From: an uncultured Actinomycetes bacterium
GTDB lineage: Bacteria; Actinomycetota; Thermoleophilia; Solirubrobacterales; 70-9
NCBI GenBank assembly: GCA_937907435.1
Contig: CALCIA010000294.1
Coordinates: 1-23,077, forward strand
Length of the DNA: 23,077 bases
Direction of reading: 5' to 3'
The position numbers were made by a program, and so were the translations under genes. How positions within the stretch are numbered: the first letter of the stretch is position 1; every line of letters starts with the position of its first letter. Below, in pieces: positions 1-6,820 of this stretch. The notes under the pieces are model-generated. The model did no database searches. It had not been told where the DNA came from and worked only from the letters and a program-made list of their open reading frames with translations.

Positions 1-50
1 TGGGCTCCTCATGGGGGTCACAGCCTGCCAGGACCCCCATGAGGAGCCCA
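1..50. repeat. Perfect 19-bp inverted repeat (long hairpin) at left edge
   Basis: The left arm TGGGCTCCTCATGGGGGTC (1-19) pairs perfectly with 32-50 across a 12-nt loop. The arm starts at base 1 of the window, so it may extend further left. It lies 28 nt beyond the stop codon of the minus-strand RidA gene, so it could end that transcript. No T-run follows, and a stem this long could also be the end of a mobile or repeat element. Its presence is certain and its role is not. Confidence 0.7.
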
Positions 51-78
51 GGACCCCACTCGGACGGCCGCCGACCCC

Positions 79-462
79 CTAACCCGCCTCCCCCACGAAC
101 GCCACCGCGTCGATCTCGACCGCCGCGCCACCCATCAGCCCTGCCACCTGCACCGCGGTGCTCACCGGCAAGGCGTCGGCGAACAATCTGGACCGGACCT
201 CCACCAGCTGCGCCCAGTCGTCGAAGCTGGTCACGTAGGTGGTCACGCTGACGATGTCGTCGAGGGTCGCGCCGTGCGCTTCGAGGGCTTCGGCGAGCCG
301 GCCGAAGGCTCGCTCGGCCTGGACGCCGAGCGGATCCTCGGCGCCGGTGCCGTCGGGGTCCGCGCCGAGCTGGCCGGCGACGTGGAGCCAGCGGCCGGGC
401 CCGGCGACCGCGGCCGACTCGCTGTAGCTGCCATGGGTTGACTGAATTCGCTTGATGCTCAC
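79..462 (-). CDS. RidA/YjgF-family protein (RutC-like), atypical active site
   Basis: This is a 127-residue protein of the RidA/YjgF/RutC family, of usual family length. Many family members hydrolyse reactive enamines or imines released during amine catabolism. Family features include GSYSESAAV near residues 11-19, the HVAGQLG strand at about 27-33, and the C-terminal VEIDAVAFV. The arginine that binds the substrate carboxylate in canonical RidA (Arg105, in a PARS context) is replaced: the matching stretch reads P99-V-S-T, with Ser101 at that place. Classical imine deamination is therefore doubtful. The start is GTG at 462-460, chosen because GGAGGA lies about 7 nt upstream and because it overlaps the stop of the preceding ligase gene in a GTGA. 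The two genes are therefore probably translated in a coupled way. The family call is secure and the substrate unknown. Confidence 0.88.
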   Translation of the reverse strand: MSIKRIQSTHGSYSESAAVAGPGRWLHVAGQLGADPDGTGAEDPLGVQAERAFGRLAEALEAHGATLDDIVSVTTYVTSFDDWAQLVEVRSRLFADALPVSTAVQVAGLMGGAAVEIDAVAFVGEAG

Positions 463-2063
463 GTTCCGATCCTCCGTTTCTGGCCGGTCCATAGTTGTTC
501 GCGCAGGAGGAACTTCTGGATCTTTCCCGTCGCGGTCTTCGGCAGCTCCTCGACGACGGTCACCTCGCGCGGTGCCTTGAAGGGGGCGATCAGGTTGCGC
601 ACGTGGGCGATCACCGCGGCCGGGTCGATCTCGACGCCCGGTTCGGCGGTGACGAAGGCCACCGGCCGCTCGCCCCAGCGGTCGTCGGGCGCGCCGACCA
701 CGGCGACCTCGAGGACGCCGGGGCAGCCGGCGATCGCCTGCTCGACCTCGACCGAGGCGATGTTCTCGCCGCCGGAGATGATCACGTCCTTGCTGCGGTC
801 GCGCAGCTCGACATAACCGTCGGGGTGCATGACGCCGACGTCGCCGGTCTTGAACCAGCCGTCGACCTGGGCGGCGCGGGTCGCCTCGGGATCGTCGAAG
901 TACCCGAGCATCACGTCGTTGCCGCGCAGCACCAGTTCGCCGGTGGTCTCGCCGTCGGCCGGGACGTCGTGGCCGCCCCCGTCGATGACCCGCGGCCGCT
1001 GCGCGATCACGTTGCCGACGCCCTGGCGGGCCTTCAGCCGTGCCCGCGCGGCGGCGTCGAGCGCGTCCCACTCGGGGTGCCACTCGCAGAGCATCACCGG
1101 CCCGAACGACTCGGTCAGCCCGTAGGCGTGGGTGATGTCGACGCGCAGCTCCGCCAGCCGGGAGAGGAGCGCGGGGGAGGGGGGCGACCCGCCGGTGGTG
1201 ATCCGGATCGGCCGGGACGGCGGGGCCGCGTCGGGGTGTGCCGCCATCGCGGTCAGCACGGTCGGGGCGGCGGCGGCGTGGCTGACCCCGCGCTCGCGCA
1301 CGTGGCGCCAGATCTCCGCCGGGTCGACCTTGCGCTGGCAGAGGTGGAGGCTGCCCGCGGCGGTCACGCCCCAGGTCAGGCACCAGCCGTGGCAGTGGAA
1401 CATCGGTACGATCCAGAGGAAGACGCTGTCGGCCCGGAGCTCGTTGTGGAAGGCCATCGCCAGGGCCTGGAGGTAGGCGCCGCGGTGGTGGTAGACGACC
1501 CCCTTCGGCCGGCCCGTGGTGCCGCTCGTGTAGTTGATCGAGAGCGGCGCCGTCTCGGCGACGACCGGCTCCTCCGACGGCGTCGCGGACGCCAGGCCGG
1601 CCTCCACCTCGTCCTCGGCCAGCACCGCGGGCCCGCCGCTCGCCGCCGCCGCGACCTCGCCCGCGAGGTCGGCGAGCTCGCGGTCGGCGAGCACGATCCG
1701 GGCACCGCTGTGGTCGACGATGTAGGCGAGCTCGGCGACCGAGAGCCGCACGTTCACCGGCACCAGCAGGGCGCCCGCGAGGGGCACCGCGTAGTGGGCG
1801 AGCAGCAGCAGCTGGGAGTTGGAGCCGACGGCGGCCACCCGGTCCCCGGGCTCGACCCCCCGGCTCCGCAAGAGCCCCGCGAGGCGCCGCGCCCGGTCCC
1901 ACAGCTCGCCGTAGGTCCACTGGTCGTCGCCGTCGACCACCGCGGGCCGGTCGCGGTGGACCACCGCGGAGCGGCGCAGGAAGGCGACGGGCGTGAGTGG
2001 CTCGAAGCACACCGAGCCGCCGTTCGGGCCGGTCGCATCGAAGCCGAAATCGTGTCTCTCCAT
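459..2063 (-). CDS. AMP-forming acyl-CoA synthetase (FadD-like)
   Basis: This is a 534-residue member of the ANL superfamily, expected to activate a carboxylic acid to its CoA thioester through an acyl-adenylate. The phosphate-binding motif YTSGTTGRPKGVVYHHRG is intact. AYGLTES, the GWFKTGDVGVMHPDGYVELRDRSKD hinge region and the C-terminal catalytic lysine context KTATGKIQK follow in order. The sequence looks like medium-chain or aryl acyl-CoA ligases, but the acid cannot be deduced. An in-frame ATG exists at 2093, but I prefer ATG 2063. A TAGTCT hexamer ends 8 nt before 2063, matching the spacing at the divergent flavin reductase start, which suggests a leaderless transcript. The gene is divergent from the long plus-strand operon and lies downstream of the operator at 2099-2118. 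It overlaps the RidA gene by 4 nt. Confidence 0.93.
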   Translation of the reverse strand: MERHDFGFDATGPNGGSVCFEPLTPVAFLRRSAVVHRDRPAVVDGDDQWTYGELWDRARRLAGLLRSRGVEPGDRVAAVGSNSQLLLLAHYAVPLAGALLVPVNVRLSVAELAYIVDHSGARIVLADRELADLAGEVAAAASGGPAVLAEDEVEAGLASATPSEEPVVAETAPLSINYTSGTTGRPKGVVYHHRGAYLQALAMAFHNELRADSVFLWIVPMFHCHGWCLTWGVTAAGSLHLCQRKVDPAEIWRHVRERGVSHAAAAPTVLTAMAAHPDAAPPSRPIRITTGGSPPSPALLSRLAELRVDITHAYGLTESFGPVMLCEWHPEWDALDAAARARLKARQGVGNVIAQRPRVIDGGGHDVPADGETTGELVLRGNDVMLGYFDDPEATRAAQVDGWFKTGDVGVMHPDGYVELRDRSKDVIISGGENIASVEVEQAIAGCPGVLEVAVVGAPDDRWGERPVAFVTAEPGVEIDPAAVIAHVRNLIAPFKAPREVTVVEELPKTATGKIQKFLLREQLWTGQKRRIGT

Positions 2064-2071
2064 GGCCGGGG

Positions 2072-2077
2072 AGACTA
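2072..2077 (-). promoter_or_regulatory. Probable -10 element for the ligase-RidA pair
   Basis: On the minus strand TAGTCT is followed by exactly 8 nt and then the ATG at 2063. The same geometry appears at the divergent gene. A CTAGCG operator half-site (2075-2080) overlaps it. This is inferred from position and resemblance only. Confidence 0.4.
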
Positions 2078-2098
2078 GCGTCCAAATTCTCATTTGAC

Positions 2099-2118
2099 TA
2101 GCTAGCGCTCGCTAGCTA
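2099..2118. promoter_or_regulatory. TetR-type operator, site A
   Basis: TAGCTAGCGCTCGCTAGCTA is a perfect palindrome of two 9-nt arms around a central CT. It lies between the divergent ligase and flavin reductase genes and overlaps the putative -10 of the latter. It matches sites at 14531 and 16909, with 15 of 20 positions identical in all three. It is probably bound by the TetR-family protein encoded at 13863-14537. Confidence 0.82.
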
Positions 2119-2122
2119 TTCT
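2117..2122 (+). promoter_or_regulatory. Probable -10 element for the main catabolic operon
   Basis: TATTCT ends 8 nt before the ATG at 2131, so transcription would begin at or next to the start codon, giving a leaderless mRNA. No Shine-Dalgarno sequence precedes this ATG. The hexamer overlaps the right end of operator site A, so a bound repressor would block it. No convincing -35 was found. Confidence 0.5.
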
Positions 2123-2130
2123 GCCCGCGC

Positions 2131-2622
2131 ATGGGTGCTCGGGAATCCTTCGTACGGGTGATGGCGCAGTTGGCCGGCGGGGCGGTGATCGTCACCGCCA
2201 AGGACGCCGACGGCGCCCCGCGCGGACTCACCACCACCGCCGTCTGCAGCGTCTCGGCGGAGCCGCCGCTGCTGCTCGCGTGTGTTGCCCGCTCGAGCCG
2301 TACCGTCCCGGCGCTGACCGCGGGCGGCGCCTTCGCGGTGAACGTGCTCGGCAGCTCACACCTTGATGTGTGTCGCACCTTCGCCTCGAAGGCGGAGGAC
2401 AAGTTCGCCGGGGTCGAGTGGCGCGAAGGTGTGCTCGGCCAGCCGCTCCTCGACGACGCCGCGATCGCCTGGGCGGAGTGTGAGGTCGAGCAGATCGTCG
2501 AGGCCGGCGACCACCTGATCTTCATCGGCGCCTTCCGCCACGGCGAGGTGGCCTCTGCCGCCGCCGACCCGATCGTCCACTACCAGCGCAGCTTCGGCCG
2601 CTGGAACGAAATCGAGGAGTGA
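2131..2622 (+). CDS. Flavin reductase-like FMN-binding protein (RutF/HpaC-like)
   Basis: This is a 163-residue protein of the flavin reductase-like FMN-binding family, the small reductase component of two-component monooxygenases. It would use NAD(P)H to supply reduced flavin. Family features are the N-terminal GGAVIVTAKDADGAPRGLTTTAVCSVSAEPPLLLACV, the FAVNVLGSSH stretch, and DHLIFIGAFRHGEV followed by PIVHYQRSFGRW near the C-terminus. The likely partner is the LLM monooxygenase at 7571-8731 in the same run of genes. The ATG has no ribosome binding site and is probably leaderless. It is the first gene of the long plus-strand operon controlled by site A. The tautomerase start follows its stop codon by 3 nt. 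Confidence 0.9.
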   Translation: MGARESFVRVMAQLAGGAVIVTAKDADGAPRGLTTTAVCSVSAEPPLLLACVARSSRTVPALTAGGAFAVNVLGSSHLDVCRTFASKAEDKFAGVEWREGVLGQPLLDDAAIAWAECEVEQIVEAGDHLIFIGAFRHGEVASAAADPIVHYQRSFGRWNEIEE

Positions 2623-2625
2623 GAG

Positions 2626-2829
2626 TTGCCCTTCGTCAACTTGCGCATCAACGAGGAGCTCCTGACCCCGGAGAAGGAGAAGGAACTCCTCTCGACCCTG
2701 ACCGAGGCGGTCGTCTCGGTCTACGGCGACGACTTCCGGCGACACACCTGGGCGGTGGTCGAGCCGGTGTCACCTGAGCGGTGGTCGGTTGCCGGCCGGT
2801 CGCTCACCTCTTGGGAAGAGGGTTCATGA
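2626..2829 (+). CDS. 4-oxalocrotonate tautomerase-family small protein
   Basis: This 67-codon gene starts at TTG (2626), with GAGGAG ending 6 nt upstream. Removal of the initiator Met would expose the N-terminal proline that is the catalytic base of the 4-OT family (PFVNLRI...). An Arg-Arg pair at mature positions 37-38 sits near the place of the catalytic Arg39 of 4-OT. The length matches the family, whose members are about 60-70 residues and form hexamers. Such enzymes interconvert enol and keto forms of unsaturated oxo-acids, which suits a ring-cleavage or unsaturated-acid pathway. The exact reaction is unknown. The gene lies 3 nt after the flavin reductase stop codon, in the same operon. 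Confidence 0.8.
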   Translation: MPFVNLRINEELLTPEKEKELLSTLTEAVVSVYGDDFRRHTWAVVEPVSPERWSVAGRSLTSWEEGS

Positions 2830-2848
2830 AGAGGCGGGGCTGGGTTAG

Positions 2849-2865
2849 GCAAGCGGCTCGCTTGC
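2849..2865. repeat. Inverted repeat resembling the TetR operator, upstream of the solute-binding protein
   Basis: GCAAGCG (2849-2855) and CGCTTGC (2859-2865) are perfect inverted arms around GCT. The arms match the AGCAAGCG half of operator site B, but the spacer is 3 nt rather than 2. It sits 20 nt before the start of the solute-binding protein gene. It may be a variant operator or a short mRNA hairpin. Confidence 0.45.
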
Positions 2866-2885
2866 TGGTTCAACAAGGAGGATCG

Positions 2886-4091
2886 ATGGAGTTGAGAAGA
2901 GGTTCACGGGGGAGCGTGGCGGTCTGCTTCGCGGCCCTGCTGCTCGTGGTCGGCCTGGTCGTGTCCGGTTGCGGCGGAAGCTCGTCGTCGGGTGACTCGA
3001 CCGGTGGCGGTGAAGGCGGCGGCGGTGAAATCACCTTCGGGGTGCTGACCGCGCTGTCAGGTTCGGCGGCCACCTACGGGGCGGCCGAAAAAGTCAGCTC
3101 GCAGATCGCGATGGAAGAAATCAACGCGAAGGGCGGCATCAAGGTCGGTGGCGGCGGCTACAAGGTGAACCTGGCCTACTACGACCAGGCCTACGACCCG
3201 ACCAAGGCGGCGACCGCGGCGACCAAGGCGATCCAGCAGGATGGCCTCGAATTCGTCTCCAATCTCGGCGGCGGCACCGTGCCCGCGGTTCAGCCGATCA
3301 CCGAACGCGCGGGCGCACTGTTGTTCTGCATGTGTGCGGGCTCCGAATTCCTCGGCCCCGACCATCCGCTGACGTTCCGTCCGTACTTCGCCGACCCGGA
3401 TTCGCTCGCTGCCTCACTCGCCTACCTGAAAAAGTCCAACCCGGCGGCGAAGCGGGTCGCGTCGATCTATCCGGACGAAGACGTCGGCCACGAAATGGCC
3501 CCCGAATCCGAACAGTTCATCGAAGAAGCCGGCTTCGAAGGGGAAATGGTGTTCGTCCCGCGCGGGGCCTCCGACTACTCGTCGACCCTGACCAAGGTGC
3601 TCGGGTCCAATCCGGACGTGATCAATTTCGGTCCCAACGATTCCGGCACCTACCAGACGATCATCAAGCAGGCATCGCAGCTCGGCTACGACGGCCCGTA
3701 CATCTTCCCCGACACGCTCGAATTCGAGCCGACCAAGGAAGCGGTCCCGAGCGGCGCCCTGGAGGGGTCGCTCGCGAGCCCGTGCAACCTCGGCGCCAAC
3801 ACCGCCGTGGCGAAAGCCTGGGCGACGGCGTACGAAAAGAAGACCGGCGGCGAAGAACCACAGTGGTGGTCGGCGCAGCTGCACGACAACTGGATGCTGC
3901 TCGCGGCGGCGATGGAAAAGGCCGACAGCCTCGAACCGGAAGCGGTGGCGAAGGCCCTCAGTGAAGTGTCGATCGAAGGCGCCACCGCCGGCGGCGGAAC
4001 GGTGAGTTACGGGCAGGAACGGAAATTCGAAATCCCGTACCCCGTCTGCGAAGTCAGCGGCGGGCAACTGAAACAGGTCACCAAAGGTTGA
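2886..4091 (+). CDS. Branched-chain-type ABC transporter solute-binding lipoprotein (LivK-like)
   Basis: This 401-residue extracytoplasmic receptor belongs to the Leu/Ile/Val-binding class (Peripla_BP_6). The N-terminus has a basic start, a hydrophobic stretch at residues 11-26 and a lipobox V26-S-G-C29. Cys29 should be lipidated, anchoring the protein outside the membrane. A Ser/Gly-rich linker follows, then ITFGVLTALSGSAATYGAA and AMEEINAKGGI, typical of the family. In actinobacteria such receptors bind aromatic acids, amides or amino acids, so the ligand is open. ATG 2886 is chosen because AAGGAGGAT lies just upstream and the signal peptide begins there; a longer in-frame extension to 2781 is rejected. 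Of 32 Glu codons 29 are GAA, unlike its neighbours. This may reflect high expression. Genes for the permease and ATPase components follow. Confidence 0.95.
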   Translation: MELRRGSRGSVAVCFAALLLVVGLVVSGCGGSSSSGDSTGGGEGGGGEITFGVLTALSGSAATYGAAEKVSSQIAMEEINAKGGIKVGGGGYKVNLAYYDQAYDPTKAATAATKAIQQDGLEFVSNLGGGTVPAVQPITERAGALLFCMCAGSEFLGPDHPLTFRPYFADPDSLAASLAYLKKSNPAAKRVASIYPDEDVGHEMAPESEQFIEEAGFEGEMVFVPRGASDYSSTLTKVLGSNPDVINFGPNDSGTYQTIIKQASQLGYDGPYIFPDTLEFEPTKEAVPSGALEGSLASPCNLGANTAVAKAWATAYEKKTGGEEPQWWSAQLHDNWMLLAAAMEKADSLEPEAVAKALSEVSIEGATAGGGTVSYGQERKFEIPYPVCEVSGGQLKQVTKG

Positions 4092-4098
4092 TCTGACC

Positions 4099-4132
4099 GA
4101 GGGCGTCCGCCGTCCACGCGGCGGACGCCCTC
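4099..4132 (+). terminator. 14-bp perfect hairpin between receptor and permease genes
   Basis: GAGGGCGTCCGCCG (4099-4112) pairs with 4119-4132 around a TCCACG loop, 7 nt after the receptor stop codon. No T-run follows. It is probably a partial terminator or mRNA-stabilising structure. Either would leave more receptor than permease, as is common in binding-protein operons. Confidence 0.65.
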
Positions 4133-4143
4133 CCTATCCGCTC

Positions 4144-4989
4144 ATGTTCACTCAAGTACTGGTCAACGGAATCGTCCTCGGCGCCTTCTTCTCGCTGATG
4201 GCAGTCGGGTTGACGCTCATCTTCGGCGTCCTGCGCGTGGTGAGCTTCGTCCACGGCGTGCTGTTCATGCTGGGCGCCTACACCACCTGGGTGTTGACGA
4301 AGCACGGCGTGCCCTACCTCCCGGCGGTGCTGGGCGCGGGCCTCGCCGTCGGGATGTTCGGCGCCCTGCTCGAGCTCGCGGTGTTCAGGCGCTTCCGCGG
4401 GATGCTGGTCGAGGGCGCGGTGGTGGCGATCGCGCTGGCGATCCTGATCCAGAACCTCGCCAACCAGGTGATCCCGCTCTCGCCGCAGTCGGTGTCGACC
4501 CCGTTCGAGGGCTCGGCCCACGTCGGCGGCGTCTACGTCGCCTGGCACCGGGTGTTCGTGGTGGTCGTCGCGGTGGCGCTGATCGCGGGCCTGGCGCTCT
4601 TCATCAAACGCCACCGCTTCGGGCGGGCGATCCGGGCGCTCCAGCAGAACCCGCACGCCGCCGAACTCCAGGGCATCCGCCCCGACCTCGTCGGCCCGTT
4701 GGTCTTCGGCATGGGGGCGATGCTGGCGGGGCTCGCCGGCGGGCTGATCGTCCCGGTCCAACAGCTGCTGCCGGAAATCGGCGAAGCGCCGCTGCTCGAC
4801 TCGTTCGTGGTCGTCGTCCTCGGCGGCCTCGGCAGCGTCGAGGGAACCTTGATCGCGGCGATGCTCATCGGCATCGCCCAGAGCGCCACCTCCACCTACT
4901 GGACGGCGCCCGCGGCGGTCACCGTCAGCTTCGTCATCGCGATCGCGGTCCTCGTCGTGCGGCCGCAGGGGCTGTTGGGCGATGAGTAG
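4144..4989 (+). CDS. livH: Branched-chain-type ABC transporter permease (LivH-like)
   Basis: This 281-residue polytopic membrane protein has repeated hydrophobic segments and the LivH signature regions. These are the N-terminal GIVLGAFFSLMAVGLTLIFGVLRVVSFVHGVLFMLGAY, the cytoplasmic coupling stretch RFGRAIRALQQNPHAAELQGI, and VVVVLGGLGSVEGTLIAAMLIGIAQS near the C-terminus. It would form the inner-membrane channel with the LivM half of the next protein. The ATG has no obvious ribosome binding site and lies 11 nt after the hairpin at 4099-4132. The end overlaps the LivM-LivG gene by 8 nt. The family is certain. The transported compound is not, although linkage points to the substrate of the catabolic genes downstream. 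Confidence 0.95.
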   Translation: MFTQVLVNGIVLGAFFSLMAVGLTLIFGVLRVVSFVHGVLFMLGAYTTWVLTKHGVPYLPAVLGAGLAVGMFGALLELAVFRRFRGMLVEGAVVAIALAILIQNLANQVIPLSPQSVSTPFEGSAHVGGVYVAWHRVFVVVVAVALIAGLALFIKRHRFGRAIRALQQNPHAAELQGIRPDLVGPLVFGMGAMLAGLAGGLIVPVQQLLPEIGEAPLLDSFVVVVLGGLGSVEGTLIAAMLIGIAQSATSTYWTAPAAVTVSFVIAIAVLVVRPQGLLGDE

Positions 4990-6820
4990 CGTGACCGCGG
5001 CCCCGCCCAAGAAGGTGTCGCCGCCCGCCCGGGCGCTCCCCGCGCGGGCGACCAGCGCCGCCTCGGTGATCCTCCCCCTGCTGCTCCTGGCCGCACTGTT
5101 CGCGGCGCCGGGGATGGTGGGCAGCTACCAGACCCACCTGTTCGTGCTGTGCCTGCTCGCGGTCGGGCTGGCGGTCAGCTACCGGCCGCTCCTGCTCGCC
5201 AACCAGGTGTCACTCGCACACGGTGCGCTGTACGCGATCGGTGCGTACACCTTCGCCATCCTCGCCGTCGACCACGGGGTCGGCTTCTGGCTCGCGGTGG
5301 GGGCGGGCGGGGTCGTCGCGCTGGCCGCCTCGATCCTGATCGGGATCCCCTCACTGCGCACCAGCGACGCCTACTTCTTCCTCATCACCTTCGCCTTCTC
5401 GGTCGTCCTCATCTCGATCATCCAGAACTCGCAGTCGCTCACCGGCGGGTTCGGTGGCATCTCCGGCATCCCGTACCCGCCGGGGGTGAAAACCGAAGAA
5501 GACTTCTTCTACCTGGCGCTGGTGGTGGTCGCGGTGACGGTCGCGGTCTTCATGGTCCTCGACCGGTCACGGTGGGGCCTCGAGCTGCGCGGCGTGGGAT
5601 CGTCCCCGCAGCTTGCCGAGGCGGTCGGGATCGGCCGCAAGGGCACCCTCCTGCTGGCCTTCGGCATCGGCGCCTTCTTCGCCGGGATCCTCGGCGGCGT
5701 CTACGCCAGCTTCATCGGCTTCATCGCCCCGCAGAGCTTCAACCTCTGGCTGTCGGTGAGCATCCTCACCTCGGTCATCGTCGGCGGCGTCAGGTACATC
5801 TGGGGCGGCGTCATCGGGGCGGCGTTCATCTCCCTGGTCCCCGGCTGGATGGGGCTGGGCGGCACGTGGGAAGCGATCTTCGGCGCCTGCAGCGTGATCG
5901 TGGTGATGTTCGTGATGCGGCGCGGCATCGTCACCGAAGCGGTGGCGTTCTTCCGCCGGCGCTCCGCCGCCGTCGGCGCGCCCGTCGCCCCGGTCAGCCA
6001 CGTCCTCGAACCGTCCGGCGGCGCGGAGGAGGCGGCGGCGGTGAGGCAGCCCGTGACCGACGACGTCGTCCTCGACGTCCGCTCGATCGCCAAATCGTTC
6101 GGCGGCGTGCACGCGGTCCGTGACGTCTCCTTCCAGCTGCGGGCCGGCGAGACGCTCGGGCTGATCGGGCCGAACGGCTCCGGCAAGACGACCACCTTCG
6201 ACCTGATCAGCGGCTTCCGCCGGCCCGACAGCGGCGAGGTCCTGGTCAACGGGGCGGCGCTGCCCCGCAGCCCGCACCGGGTGGTGCGCAGCGGCCTCGC
6301 GCGCTCCTTCCAGGCGACCTCGGTCTTCGCCGAGCTGACCGTCTTCGAGAACGTCCTCCTCGCGGTCGGCGGCCAGACGCGGCGCAACCCGGTGCGGCGG
6401 CTGCTGATGCCGGTGCGGCGCTCGCGCCGCGAGCGCGCCCTCGCCGCCTCGATCCTGGCCGAGCTCGGCCTCAGCGCCTCGGCCGGGGTCGTCGCCGAGG
6501 ACCTCCCCTACGGGCACAAGAAGGTGCTGGGGATCGCGGTCGGCCTGGCGACCGAACCGGACGTGCTCTGCCTCGACGAGCCCGCGACCGGCATGACCGA
6601 GGCCGAGATCGACCACCTGATCGCGATCCTCGAACACGTCCGCGCCGGCCGGCGGATCGCGATCATCGTGATCGAGCACCGGCTCGCCGTGATCCGCACC
6701 CTCTGCGACCGGGTGGTCGCGCTCCGCGCCGGCGAGGTGATCGCCGTGGGCGAAGCCGAACCGGTGCTCGAATCGAAGGCCGTCGCCGAGGCCTTCCTGG
6801 GGGGTGCCGCGAATGACTGA
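4982..6820 (+). CDS. Fused permease-ATPase of branched-chain-type ABC transporter (LivM-LivG)
   Basis: This single 612-residue chain joins a LivM-like permease (about residues 30-325) to a LivG-like ATPase (about 360-612) through a linker rich in Ala, Val and Pro. Permease features include SYRPLLLANQVSLAHGALYAIGAY and the RGVGSSPQLAEAVGI coupling loop. The ATPase has Walker A GPNGSGKT (396-403), Walker B LCLDEP (529-534) and the switch His566 in VIEHR. The ABC signature is unusual: LPYGHKK at about 508-514 rather than LSGGQ or LSYGQ. The ATG at 4982 overlaps the LivH stop, and the gene's end overlaps LivF by 8 nt. No stop or frame change separates the halves, so this is a true fusion rather than an annotation artefact. 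Such fusions occur in other actinobacteria and proteobacteria. Confidence 0.95.
   Translation: MSSVTAAPPKKVSPPARALPARATSAASVILPLLLLAALFAAPGMVGSYQTHLFVLCLLAVGLAVSYRPLLLANQVSLAHGALYAIGAYTFAILAVDHGVGFWLAVGAGGVVALAASILIGIPSLRTSDAYFFLITFAFSVVLISIIQNSQSLTGGFGGISGIPYPPGVKTEEDFFYLALVVVAVTVAVFMVLDRSRWGLELRGVGSSPQLAEAVGIGRKGTLLLAFGIGAFFAGILGGVYASFIGFIAPQSFNLWLSVSILTSVIVGGVRYIWGGVIGAAFISLVPGWMGLGGTWEAIFGACSVIVVMFVMRRGIVTEAVAFFRRRSAAVGAPVAPVSHVLEPSGGAEEAAAVRQPVTDDVVLDVRSIAKSFGGVHAVRDVSFQLRAGETLGLIGPNGSGKTTTFDLISGFRRPDSGEVLVNGAALPRSPHRVVRSGLARSFQATSVFAELTVFENVLLAVGGQTRRNPVRRLLMPVRRSRRERALAASILAELGLSASAGVVAEDLPYGHKKVLGIAVGLATEPDVLCLDEPATGMTEAEIDHLIAILEHVRAGRRIAIIVIEHRLAVIRTLCDRVVALRAGEVIAVGEAEPVLESKAVAEAFLGGAAND

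Noticed and set aside
79..2085. 668-codon open frame on the minus strand covering the ligase and RidA genes
   Set aside because: Only its last 128 codons are the RidA gene. The rest is an Arg/Pro/Gly-rich shadow of the ligase in another frame.
2091..2093. Alternative ATG for the first ligase, 10 codons upstream
   Set aside because: It lies within 6 nt of the operator and has no ribosome binding site. ATG 2063 has a -10-like hexamer at the same spacing as the divergent gene. Not fully excluded.
2841..2880. tRNA-like stretch (GGTTCAA next to a stem)
   Set aside because: No acceptor, D or anticodon arms can be formed around it.
2781..2885. N-terminal extension of the solute-binding protein
   Set aside because: The lipoprotein signal peptide and a strong ribosome binding site both place the start at 2886.
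4078..5010. 310-codon antisense frame over LivH
   Set aside because: It is His/Asp/Arg-rich low-complexity sequence with no domain. LivH on the plus strand is certain.
5567..6679. 370-codon antisense frame over the LivM-LivG fusion
   Set aside because: Low-complexity shadow; the fused protein's motifs account for the conservation.
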